A stretch of DNA of 5,237 nt from positions 1 to 5,237 of the forward strand of contig JADLBT010000120.1 in NCBI GenBank assembly GCA_020847555.1, given 5' to 3'. Of the stretch, positions 1-5,237 are shown in pieces. Every line of letters starts with the position of its first letter. Positions within the stretch are counted from its first letter, which is position 1. The translations under genes were made by a program, and so were the position numbers. The notes beneath the pieces were generated by a model that saw nothing but the letters and a program-made list of their open reading frames with translations, ran no database searches and was not told the origin of the DNA. The stretch is from Gemmataceae bacterium. Lineage in GTDB: Bacteria; Planctomycetota; Planctomycetia; Gemmatales; Gemmataceae.

Positions 1-1212
1 GCCCTGCCCGACGCCTATGCACATCGTCACCAGGGCGTAGCGCGCGCCGCGCCGCTGCAACTCCAGGGCGGCGGTGCCGGCCAGCCGCGCCCCGCTCGCC
101 CCCAGTGGGTGCCCCAGGGCAATCGCGCCGCCGTTCGGATTGACCAGCGCCTCGTCGCGCCAGTCCACGCCGAGCGCCTCCAGCGACGCGACAACCTGAC
201 TGGCGAACGCCTCGTTTGCCTCGATCACGCTCACGTCGGCGGCGGTCAGGCCAGCCCGCTTCAGGGCCAACTGCGAGGACGGGATCGGCCCGAGGCCCAT
301 CTCGTCAGGGCGCACGCCGGCCACCGCCGTGCTGACCACGCGGGCAATCGGCGCCAGGCCGAGCGCCCCGGCCCGCTCGGCTGACATCACCAGCAACGCC
401 GCCGCGCCGTCGTTCAACCCCGAGGCGTTGCCAGCCGTGACCGAGCCGTCTTTCGCGAAGGCCGGGCGGAGCTTCGCCAGCCCCTCCAGAGTTGTGTCGG
501 GGCGCGGGTGCTCGTCGCGCTCGACGGTGACGACCTCGCCGCGCCGGCCGCCCTGCACGCTGACCGGGGCGATCTCCTGGGCGAGTGTGCCGTTCTCGGT
601 GGCGCGGGCGGCTTTCTGCTGGCTCAACAGCGCGAACGCGTCCTGGTCGGCGCGCGAGATTGTGCGGCGCTGGGCCACGTTCTCCGCTGTCTCGCCCAGC
701 GAGCAGGTGTGACCGCCCGCTGTGAGGTCCGGGTGCGGGAAGCGCCACCCGAGCGTCGAGTCGGCCATCTCGGGGACGCCCCGCGCGAAGGCGCTGTCGG
801 ACTTCAGCATGACCAGCGGCGCGCGAGTCATGCTCTCGACGCCACCGGCCACGAAGATGTCGCCCTGCTTGCTCCAGATCGCCTGCGCTGCCGCATTGAC
901 CGCCTGGAGGCCGGAGCCGCAGAGCCGGTTGACCGTCTGGCCCGGCACCTCGACGGGGAAGCCGGCCAGCAGGGCGGCCATCCTCGCCACGTTCCGGTTG
1001 TCCTCACCGCCCTGGTTGGCGCACCCCAGGATCACGTCGTCCACCGTGGCCGGGTCGAGGCCGGTCCGCTGCACCAGCGCCGTGATGGCCTGGGCCGCCA
1101 TGCTGTCCGGCCGGAGCCGTGCCAGTGCGCCGCCGTGCCGTCCGAACGGGGTCCGCACGTACCCCACGATGACCGCGTCACGCGGCCCGAGCGCCGACCG
1201 CCCCGTTGCCAT
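1..1212 (-). CDS. pcaF: 3-oxoadipyl-CoA thiolase (beta-ketoadipyl-CoA thiolase), 3' end cut by window edge
   Basis: This thiolase-family acyltransferase probably performs the last step of the beta-ketoadipate pathway, CoA-dependent cleavage of 3-oxoadipyl-CoA to succinyl-CoA and acetyl-CoA in the cytoplasm. The sequence shows 404 codons read leftward from ATG at 1212. The nucleophilic cysteine is C98 in [11 protein letters not shown]333 lies in NEAF, H368 in [10 protein letters not shown], and C398 in [18 protein letters not shown] is at about 261-271. Segments such as [19 protein letters not shown] and [13 protein letters not shown] are typical of PcaF/PaaJ rather than of generic acetoacetyl-CoA thiolases. 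About ten C-terminal residues should lie outside the window. The N-terminus is roughly ten residues longer than in Pseudomonas PcaF. The Shine-Dalgarno GAGGTG (1218-1223, minus strand) sits 5 nt before the ATG. It is transcribed away from pcaCHG. The main alternative is a phenylacetate-pathway PaaJ, which uses the same substrate; the pca neighbours favour pcaF. Confidence 0.9.
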   Translation of the reverse strand, partial: MATGRSALGPRDAVIVGYVRTPFGRHGGALARLRPDSMAAQAITALVQRTGLDPATVDDVILGCANQGGEDNRNVARMAALLAGFPVEVPGQTVNRLCGSGLQAVNAAAQAIWSKQGDIFVAGGVESMTRAPLVMLKSDSAFARGVPEMADSTLGWRFPHPDLTAGGHTCSLGETAENVAQRRTISRADQDAFALLSQQKAARATENGTLAQEIAPVSVQGGRRGEVVTVERDEHPRPDTTLEGLAKLRPAFAKDGSVTAGNASGLNDGAAALLVMSAERAGALGLAPIARVVSTAVAGVRPDEMGLGPIPSSQLALKRAGLTAADVSVIEANEAFASQVVASLEALGVDWRDEALVNPNGGAIALGHPLGASGARLAGTAALELQRRGARYALVTMCIGVGQG

Positions 1213-1382
1213 ACCATCACCTCGTCGTGGCCGCCCCCTCGGGGGCGCGCTGAAGGGTTGCAGGAAGGGTAGCCGGTTCGCCGCGCTGGCTGGCCGGCGG
1301 GCGCGGGCAGGCCCGTTCGCAGTACCGTGTACCCTTGCTATCTGCGATATCCGCTGCAGCAACTGCCGCGGGAGGACTGTCA
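1213..1382. promoter_or_regulatory. divergent pcaF / pcaC intergenic control region
   Basis: These 170 bp separate two start codons pointing away from each other, so both promoters must lie here or overlap the genes. For pcaC the best sigma-70-like guess is TTCGCA (1316-1321), a 17-bp spacer and TATCTG (1339-1344); both boxes are weak. GTACC occurs twice at a 7-bp interval (1322-1326 and 1329-1333). GATATC (1346-1351) and the palindrome GCTGCAGC (1353-1360) follow, any of which could be part of an operator. On the pcaF side, GCCCCC (1233-1238) and GGGGGC (1241-1246) form a short self-complementary element 21-34 nt before the ATG. No regulator gene is visible in the window. That control is exerted here is inferred from gene layout; the boxes are by-eye matches. 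Confidence 0.5.
1371..1376 (+). promoter_or_regulatory. Shine-Dalgarno of pcaC (decides start)
   Basis: GGAGGA lies 6 nt before GTG at 1383. It fixes the pcaC start there rather than at an in-frame TTG at 1335, which would add 16 non-conserved residues and has no comparable ribosome binding site. Confidence 0.85.
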
Positions 1383-1796
1383 GTGAGTGAGAGCAGCGAC
1401 GCCCGCTACGAGGCGGGCCTGAAGGTGCGCACCGAAGTCCTGGGCGCCGAGCACGTGGCCCGCGCCCAGGCCCGACAGACGCCCCTGGACGCCGATTTCC
1501 AGCGGTACATCACCGAATCGGCCTGGGGGATGGTCTGGACCCGCCCGGACCTGGACCGCCGCACCCGCAGCCTCGTGACCATCGCGCTGCTGGCCGGCCT
1601 GGGCCGCCACGAGGAGCTTGAGCTGCACTTCCGGGCCAGCAAAAATCTCGGAGTGGACCCGAGGGAGATCGCCGAGGTGCTGATGCACGTGGCGGTCTAC
1701 GCCGGGGTGCCGGCCGCCAACCGAGCGTTCGCCCTGGCAAAATCGATCCTGGATGTGCCGGGCGACGCCCCGGCTACAGCGCCCGCCTCGGAGTAG
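1383..1796 (+). CDS. pcaC: 4-carboxymuconolactone decarboxylase
   Basis: PcaC decarboxylates gamma-carboxymuconolactone to beta-ketoadipate enol-lactone, the third step of protocatechuate ortho-cleavage. The 137-residue product matches the usual family length of about 130 and is a single AhpD/CMD-fold domain. Recognisable PcaC segments are RYEAGLKVR (8-16), VLGAEHV (19-25), ITESAWGMVWTRP (43-55), RTRSLVTIALL (60-70), EELELHFRAS (77-86) and EVLMHVAVYAGVPAAN (98-113). It lacks the Cys-x-x-Cys of the peroxidase-type AhpD proteins, as expected for a true decarboxylase. The start is GTG with a strong Shine-Dalgarno. The C-terminal tail after residue 124 is Ala/Pro-rich and not conserved. It is the first plus-strand gene, 32 bp before pcaH, and most likely cotranscribed with pcaHG. 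It is free-standing, not fused to pcaD. Confidence 0.94.
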   Translation: MSESSDARYEAGLKVRTEVLGAEHVARAQARQTPLDADFQRYITESAWGMVWTRPDLDRRTRSLVTIALLAGLGRHEELELHFRASKNLGVDPREIAEVLMHVAVYAGVPAANRAFALAKSILDVPGDAPATAPASE

Positions 1797-1828
1797 CCGT
1801 CCGAACGACAGGAAGGGGAGGCGACACG

Positions 1829-2581
1829 ATGACGACCCTCACTACCACTATCGGGCAGATCGTGCGGGGCGACCGCGAGGTGTTCCCGCCGTACCTCTAC
1901 GCCGCCTACCAGTCCACCCGGCTGCGCGCACCGACTCTGCCCCTCGTGGAGATCCCGCTGACCCTCTCTGAGTTGACCGGACCGGGGCCGGTCATCAGCC
2001 GGGTGACGCCGGAGGATGCCGACATGACCCGCAACGCGGGGACCGGCGGCGAGGCCATCGGGCAGCGAATCATCGTGACCGGGCGGGTGCTGGACGAGCG
2101 CGGCCGACCGATCCCGAACACGCTGCTGGAGATCTGGCAGGCAAACGCCTCCGGCCGCTACATCCACAAGAACGACCAGTGGCCCGGCACGCTGGACCCG
2201 AACTTCCTGGGCATCGGGCGGTGCCTGACGAACGCGAACGGCGAGTACCGTTTCCTGACAATCCGCCCCGGCCTCTACCCCTGGAAGAACCATCGCAACG
2301 CCTGGCGGCCGGCGCACATCCACTTCTCGCTGTTCGGGTCGTCGCTGGTGTCGCGGCTGGTCACGCAGATGTACTTCCCCGACGACCCGATGTTCAGCAT
2401 GGACCCGATCTTCCACGGCGTGCCGAACGACGCCGCCCGTCAGCGGATGGTGGCGGCCTACGACCACAACGTGACGGAAGAGGAGTGGGCGCTCGGCTAC
2501 CGCTGGGACATCGTGCTGCACGGCCCTGAGGCGACGCCGTTCGACGAGCGGTGGCCGGCCCCCTTGGAGGATGCCCGATGA
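1829..2581 (+). CDS. pcaH: protocatechuate 3,4-dioxygenase beta subunit
   Basis: PcaH is the iron-bearing subunit of protocatechuate 3,4-dioxygenase, the intradiol enzyme that opens protocatechuate with O2 to 3-carboxy-cis,cis-muconate. All four non-haem Fe(III) ligands known from Pseudomonas PcaH can be placed: Y111 in GRYIHKND, Y150 in PGLYPW, and H163 and H165 in WRPAHIHF. R160, equivalent to the active-site arginine 457 of the Pseudomonas enzyme, and W152 are also kept. The N-terminal cap (about 1-75, with IPLTLSELTGP at 42-52) and the intradiol beta-sandwich (about 76-240, EIWQAN at 101-106) are both complete. At 250 residues it is slightly longer than the usual 235-240, mostly at the C-terminus. 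ATG is preceded by GGGGAG (1815-1820) with an 8-nt spacer. Its stop overlaps the pcaG start by four bases (ATGA), consistent with coupled, equimolar synthesis of the two subunits. Confidence 0.96.
   Translation: MTTLTTTIGQIVRGDREVFPPYLYAAYQSTRLRAPTLPLVEIPLTLSELTGPGPVISRVTPEDADMTRNAGTGGEAIGQRIIVTGRVLDERGRPIPNTLLEIWQANASGRYIHKNDQWPGTLDPNFLGIGRCLTNANGEYRFLTIRPGLYPWKNHRNAWRPAHIHFSLFGSSLVSRLVTQMYFPDDPMFSMDPIFHGVPNDAARQRMVAAYDHNVTEEEWALGYRWDIVLHGPEATPFDERWPAPLEDAR
2566..2570 (+). promoter_or_regulatory. Shine-Dalgarno of pcaG inside the end of pcaH
   Basis: GGAGG lies 7 nt before ATG at 2578. This selects the start that overlaps the pcaH stop and rules out an in-frame start at 2551 that would add nine residues. 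Confidence 0.85.
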
Positions 2582-3180
2582 GCGCGCCAGTTTCGGGGAG
2601 CGTCCCCGGCGTCACCCCTACCCAGACGGTCGGGCCGTTCTTCGCGCCGGCGTTGCTGCGCGACGTGCAGAACGTCCTGACCACCGACGCGACGCTCGGG
2701 GAGCGCATCCGGGTCGAGGGGCGGGTGCTGGACGGCGCCGGCAATCCGGTGCCGGACGCGATGGTGGAGATCTGGCAGGCGAACGCGGCCGGTCGGTTCA
2801 ATCACCCGCGCGACACCCGCGACCTGCCGCTCGACCCGAGCTTCGGCGGCTTCGGGCGCTCCGGCACCGACGACGACGGGTGGTACTGGTTCGAGACGGT
2901 CAAGCCCGGCCCGGTCCCGTTCGGCGGGGCCGGCGACGCCACGATGCAGGCGCCGCACCTCTCGGTCGTGATCCACGCGCGCGGCATGTTGAACCACGCC
3001 CAGACCCGGCTCTACTTCGCGGACGAGCCGGCCAACGACGCCGACCCGGTGCTCGCGCTGACGCCGGCCCACCGCCGCGAAACCCTCCTGGCCGTCCGCT
3101 CGGAGGACGGCGGGCGGGTCGTCTACCGGCTCGACATCATCTTGCAGGGGCGCGGCGAGACGGTCTTCTTCAACATCTGA
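2578..3180 (+). CDS. pcaG: protocatechuate 3,4-dioxygenase alpha subunit
   Basis: PcaG is the structural partner of PcaH; the alpha-beta protomers assemble into the active enzyme and the alpha chain contributes residues to the active-site mouth. The 200-residue product matches the family length of about 200. TPTQTVGPFF (13-22), EIWQANAAGRF (64-74), FGRSGTDDDG (92-101), HARGMLNHAQTRLYF (133-147) and the terminal GETVFFNI are typical. As expected for the non-catalytic subunit, the iron-ligand positions of PcaH are replaced: F74 and V113 for the tyrosines, and S129 for the second histidine, while H127 remains. R135 corresponds to Arg133 of Pseudomonas PcaG. The position of Pseudomonas Tyr16 is F21 here, in GPFF. 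The start overlaps the pcaH stop. The gene is probably the last of the pcaCHG unit. Confidence 0.95.
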   Translation: MSAPVSGSVPGVTPTQTVGPFFAPALLRDVQNVLTTDATLGERIRVEGRVLDGAGNPVPDAMVEIWQANAAGRFNHPRDTRDLPLDPSFGGFGRSGTDDDGWYWFETVKPGPVPFGGAGDATMQAPHLSVVIHARGMLNHAQTRLYFADEPANDADPVLALTPAHRRETLLAVRSEDGGRVVYRLDIILQGRGETVFFNI

Positions 3181-3243
3181 CGCACGCGCCGATGGGCTTG
3201 CTGCCACATCCTCACCCGCGGCCTTTTCCGGGCTGGCGACGAA

Positions 3244-3274
3244 GGCGCGGTACACTGAACAAACGTGCCGCGCC
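3244..3274. repeat. inverted repeat spanning the TACACT box
   Basis: GGCGCGG (3244-3250) and CCGCGCC (3268-3274) are perfect complements. In RNA the stem can extend inward to ten pairs with one G-U, since UAC at 3251-3253 faces GUG at 3265-3267, leaving an 11-nt loop. It covers the -10-like box, so it could be an operator or, if transcribed, a hairpin. No run of T follows it, so it does not resemble an intrinsic terminator. Confidence 0.5.
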
Positions 3275-3288
3275 GACGATCTGTCGGC
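3272..3288. repeat. second short inverted repeat, GCCGAC-N5-GTCGGC
   Basis: This is a perfect 6-bp stem (3272-3277 and 3283-3288) around GATCT. It overlaps the last bases of the previous inverted repeat, so the two RNA stems could not both form fully. It lies 37 nt before the VOC-protein start. Confidence 0.45.
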
Positions 3289-3325
3289 CAGGGCGGCCGG
3301 TAACACACGTCCAGGGAGCGCGAGC

Positions 3326-3832
3326 GTGACCGCCAATCAGACCGACTTTGAGGCCAAGGCCGGCCCGCTCCGGCAGGCGTACCTCAAGCCACGAGCCGAG
3401 CGGCCCGCATCCACGGCGCGCGGCGTCCACCACATGGCGCTGATCTGCAGCGACGTCGAGCGGACGATCCAGTTCTATCAGGGCATCCTTGGCTTCCCGT
3501 TGATTGAGCTGATGGAGAACCGCGACTATCCGAATTCGTCGCACCTGTTCTTCGACATCGGGAACGGCAATCTGCTGGCGTTCTTCGACTTTCCGGGGCT
3601 GGGCCTCGGTCCGATTGTCGAGACGATCGGCAGCGTCCAGCACATCGCCATCTCGGTGCCGGAGGAGAACTTCGAGCCGCTGAAGGCCAAGCTCGAAGCG
3701 AACAACATCCCGTACATCGGGCCGGACCGGGGCGCGGTGGACTCGCTCTACTTCAAAGATCCGGACGGCATCCAGATCGAGCTGATCCGTGAGCCGCTGC
3801 TCGTCATGGAAAGGCGCCCGCTCGGCGACTGA
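3326..3832 (+). CDS. VOC-superfamily (glyoxalase / dioxygenase-like) metalloprotein, function unknown
   Basis: The 168-residue product has a non-conserved N-terminal arm of about 32 residues followed by one pair of vicinal-oxygen-chelate modules. The first module starts at GVHHMAL (33-39) with the FYQGILGF helix (50-57), the second at VQHIAISV (104-111), and it ends in SLYFKDPDGIQIEL (140-153). H36, H106 and E152 sit where VOC enzymes bind a divalent metal, probably Fe(II), Mn or Zn, and Y142 lies ten residues before E152. These positions recall the 2-His-1-carboxylate site of extradiol dioxygenases. However, there is no histidine between H106 and E152, where those enzymes carry a conserved one. 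Glyoxalase, epimerase or ring-cleavage activity is therefore open. GTG is preceded by AGGGAG (3313-3318) with a 7-nt spacer. It follows pcaG and is 3 bp from the lipoprotein gene. The family assignment is firm; the substrate is unknown. Confidence 0.88.
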   Translation: MTANQTDFEAKAGPLRQAYLKPRAERPASTARGVHHMALICSDVERTIQFYQGILGFPLIELMENRDYPNSSHLFFDIGNGNLLAFFDFPGLGLGPIVETIGSVQHIAISVPEENFEPLKAKLEANNIPYIGPDRGAVDSLYFKDPDGIQIELIREPLLVMERRPLGD

Positions 3833-3835
3833 TCC

Positions 3836-4996
3836 GTGACGATCCGACGACGAGAAGCCCGGCTGGGCGGCGATGGTACTGCCGCCCGACCGGTGGCCCG
3901 CTTGCTCATCATCCTGTTCGCCGCCCTGCTCACCCTGACAGCCTGCCAGACCTCGGTGCTGCGCGAGGCGACTCGTCCGGCGACACCCGGGTCGGCTGCG
4001 GCCCCACCGATACAGCCAACCGCCGTGCCGGCGCAGCCCCCGAGCGCTAGCCGCGCACCGACCAGCCCCGCCGCGTCGCCGGTGGTCAGCGGCGGACTGC
4101 CCAGCGGCTCGCCGGTGTCGGTCGTCGGCGCCTCCCCGAGTCCGGCCGGGACGCCGGCCGCGCAGACCTGCACCTACGGCCCGACGCGCCACGTCGCGAG
4201 CGCCCAGGACCGCGCCGTCAAGGAGGCCTCAGCGCTGGTGGCGAGCCAACGCTGGCCGGGGGTCTACTGGACGCTCAACGACTCCGGCAACGCCCCGATG
4301 GTTTTTGCGCTGGACGAGGAGGGGCGGGCGCGCGGCTCGTTCCGCGTGGCCGGCGCCGAGAACGAGGACTGGGAAGCCATGCAGCTTGGCCCCGGCCGAG
4401 ACGGCGGGGCGGCTCTGTACATCGGCGACATCGGCGACAACGACGCCGAGCGCAAGACGCTGACGATCTACCGGGTGCCGGAGCCGGAGCCGTCACCGCC
4501 GGGTGCGAAACCTGCCAGCGGCCGGACCCCAGAGGCCGAGGCGTTCAAGATCCAGTACCCCGGCGGCTCGCGCGACGCCGAAACGCTGCTGGTGCATCCC
4601 CAGACCGGCGAGATCCTGGTGCTCACGAAAGAACACCTCGGACGGACGACGGTCTACCGCGCGCCGCAGCCGCTGGACCCGCGCGGCACGAACCGGCTAG
4701 AGAAGGTGGCGGACGTGGAGTACGGGGTGCACGGGGGCAAGGCCGACCTACTGGTGGACGGCGCGGTGTCCGCCGACGCCCGCCGCGTGGTGATCCGCAG
4801 CTACGGCAGCGCCTTCGAGTATGACGTGCCGGCCGGCGCGTCGTTGGCGAGCATCTGGCAGCAGACGCCGCGTGTCTCGAAGCTCGACGACGGCCCACAG
4901 GGCGAGAGCGTCGCTTACCGCCCGGACGGCTCGGCGCTCATCACCATCGGGGAAGGGTCACCCGCCCGCATGTTTGCCGTGCCGCGCACCTGCTGA
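3836..4996 (+). CDS. putative lipoprotein with beta-propeller-like domain, function unknown
   Basis: The 386-residue product begins with an arginine-rich n-region, a hydrophobic stretch (about 23-36, LLIILFAALLTLTA) and lipobox LTAC ending at C37, so it is probably exported and lipid-anchored outside the membrane. A Pro/Ser/Ala/Thr-rich linker (about 38-111) precedes a globular domain (112-386). That domain has motifs I associate with uncharacterised secreted bacterial propeller proteins: KEASALVAS (129-137), NDSGN (148-152), DWEAM (178-182), YIGDIGDN (195-202), YRVPEPEP, RDAETLLVHP (246-255), AVSADARR (310-317) and QGESVAY (355-361). A strand-opening Glu recurs at 130, 180, 249 and 357. The only cysteines besides C37 are C112 and C386, at the two ends of the domain. 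GTG at 3836 is 3 bp after the VOC gene but has a weak ribosome site. An in-frame GTG at 3893 would give a shorter signal peptide starting at residue 20. Export and lipidation are well supported; the biochemical role is unknown. Confidence 0.82.
   Translation: MTIRRREARLGGDGTAARPVARLLIILFAALLTLTACQTSVLREATRPATPGSAAAPPIQPTAVPAQPPSASRAPTSPAASPVVSGGLPSGSPVSVVGASPSPAGTPAAQTCTYGPTRHVASAQDRAVKEASALVASQRWPGVYWTLNDSGNAPMVFALDEEGRARGSFRVAGAENEDWEAMQLGPGRDGGAALYIGDIGDNDAERKTLTIYRVPEPEPSPPGAKPASGRTPEAEAFKIQYPGGSRDAETLLVHPQTGEILVLTKEHLGRTTVYRAPQPLDPRGTNRLEKVADVEYGVHGGKADLLVDGAVSADARRVVIRSYGSAFEYDVPAGASLASIWQQTPRVSKLDDGPQGESVAYRPDGSALITIGEGSPARMFAVPRTC
3947..4168 (+). other. low-complexity Pro/Ser/Ala/Thr linker of the lipoprotein
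   Basis: Residues 38-111 are almost entirely Pro, Ser, Ala, Thr, Gly and Val, without cysteine or predicted helix-forming patterns. Such linkers usually hold an anchored domain away from the membrane across the cell wall. This stretch is likely disordered and poorly conserved. Confidence 0.75.
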
Positions 4997-5130
4997 CAGC
5001 CGATCCGCGCGACGACGCTGAGCGGGCACACCAGCGGCAGCGGTCGAATCAGCCGTTCGCCCCTACGAGGGTGCAGTGGCCTGCCATCTATAATCCACGG
5101 GAACCGGCAGGCCGCCGGCTGGAGGCATTG
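4997..5130 (+). promoter_or_regulatory. intergenic region with promoter of the acyl-CoA dehydrogenase-like gene
   Basis: The 134-bp gap contains TATAAT (5089-5094), an exact match to the bacterial -10 consensus and striking in such GC-rich DNA. Transcription would begin near 5101 and leave a leader of about 30 nt. No convincing -35 box is found 16-18 bp upstream. GGAGG (5121-5125) is the ribosome binding site. CGCTG (5016-5020) and CAGCG (5032-5036) could form a weak 5-bp hairpin after the lipoprotein gene, but no T-run follows, so I do not call a terminator. Confidence 0.5.
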
Positions 5131-5237
5131 ATGCACGTCTTGCTCACCGAGGATCAGGAGCTATTCCGGCGCACCGTGCGCGAGTTCGCCGAGCGCGAGA
5201 TCGCTCCTATCGCGGCAGAGCACGACGAGGCCGAGAA
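5131..5237 (+). CDS. acyl-CoA dehydrogenase-like protein, N-terminal fragment cut by window edge
   Basis: Only 35 complete codons are visible, starting at ATG 5 nt after GGAGG. The pattern LLTEDQELFRRTVREFAE followed by REIAPIAAEHDEAE is the usual first two helices of flavin-dependent acyl-CoA dehydrogenases, which oxidise acyl-CoA thioesters at the alpha-beta bond and pass electrons to electron-transfer flavoprotein. The FAD-binding and catalytic regions lie outside the window, so neither substrate class nor integrity can be judged. It probably has its own promoter (TATAAT at 5089-5094) and so may be a separate transcription unit from the lipoprotein gene. The family call rests on this short N-terminus alone. 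Confidence 0.8.
   Translation, partial: MHVLLTEDQELFRRTVREFAEREIAPIAAEHDEAE

Larger units (their letters stand above)
3181..3325. promoter_or_regulatory. pcaG / VOC-gene intergenic region with inverted repeats and possible promoter
   Basis: This is a 145-bp non-coding gap. It contains a -10-like TACACT (3251-3256), about 70 nt before the next start, with no good -35 box. No U-tract terminator is visible after pcaG, so read-through into the next gene is possible. Two inverted repeats occupy its middle and are listed separately. Whether the downstream genes have their own promoter or extend the pca transcript cannot be decided from sequence. Confidence 0.4.

Noticed and set aside
1335..1382. 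Upstream TTG start adding 16 residues to PcaC
   Set aside because: No Shine-Dalgarno before it, the added residues are not PcaC-like, and GTG at 1383 has GGAGGA at ideal spacing.
508..1390. Long plus-strand open frames opposite the thiolase
   Set aside because: They are antisense to a clearly conserved thiolase, have arginine/alanine-rich low-complexity translations, and arise from GC-rich codon bias.
2551..2577. Upstream start adding nine residues to PcaG
   Set aside because: ATG at 2578 has GGAGG at 7 nt and forms the typical ATGA overlap with pcaH; the extra residues are not family-like.
3212..3229. CCCG...CGGG with TTTT after pcaG as a terminator
   Set aside because: The stem is only four base pairs, and the T-run lies inside the loop rather than after the stem.
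1697..4192. Long minus-strand open frames across pcaH, pcaG and the VOC gene
   Set aside because: Antisense shadows of well-supported genes with no recognisable domains; GC-rich third positions suppress stop codons on the opposite strand.
4421..4438. Tandem direct repeat ATCGGCGAC x2
   Set aside because: It encodes the conserved IGDIGDN motif of the propeller domain and needs no other explanation.
5016..5036. Possible terminator hairpin CGCTG/CAGCG after the lipoprotein gene
   Set aside because: The stem is only 5 bp with an 11-nt loop and no T-run follows.

Overview
This is a GC-rich bacterial window with strong G/C bias at third codon positions and several GTG starts. It carries a catabolic gene cluster centred on the protocatechuate branch of the beta-ketoadipate pathway. 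I see no tRNA, rRNA, CRISPR array, insertion sequence or phage signature. The organism cannot be fixed from 5 kb. A Sec/Lgt-type lipoprotein, good Shine-Dalgarno sequences and GC-rich codons would fit Chloroflexota (Thermomicrobia-like), Actinomycetota or a GC-rich proteobacterium. The free-standing pcaC, not fused to pcaD as in many actinomycetes, leans slightly away from Actinomycetota. This is inference only.

Layout. Positions 1-1212 (minus strand) hold a 3-oxoadipyl-CoA thiolase (pcaF type) whose last residues lie beyond the left edge. A 170-bp divergent intergenic region (1213-1382) separates it from a plus-strand run: pcaC (1383-1796), pcaH (1829-2581) and pcaG (2578-3180). pcaH and pcaG overlap by ATGA. 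After a 145-bp gap with two adjacent inverted repeats and a possible promoter come a VOC-superfamily metalloprotein (3326-3832) and, 3 bp later, a large lipoprotein with a beta-propeller-like domain (3836-4996). After 134 bp containing a perfect TATAAT, an acyl-CoA dehydrogenase-like gene begins at 5131 and runs off the right edge.

How the genes work together. PcaHG cleaves protocatechuate between its two hydroxyls to 3-carboxy-cis,cis-muconate. After cycloisomerisation by PcaB (not in the window), PcaC decarboxylates 4-carboxymuconolactone. PcaD and PcaIJ (not in the window) lead to 3-oxoadipyl-CoA, which the divergent thiolase splits to succinyl-CoA and acetyl-CoA. Three of the pathway's enzyme activities are therefore present. 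The VOC protein, the lipoprotein and the acyl-CoA dehydrogenase have no established role in this pathway. The first two are the least understood genes here. I did not find a convincing wholly new system; the most open questions are the VOC/lipoprotein pair and the inverted repeats before it.
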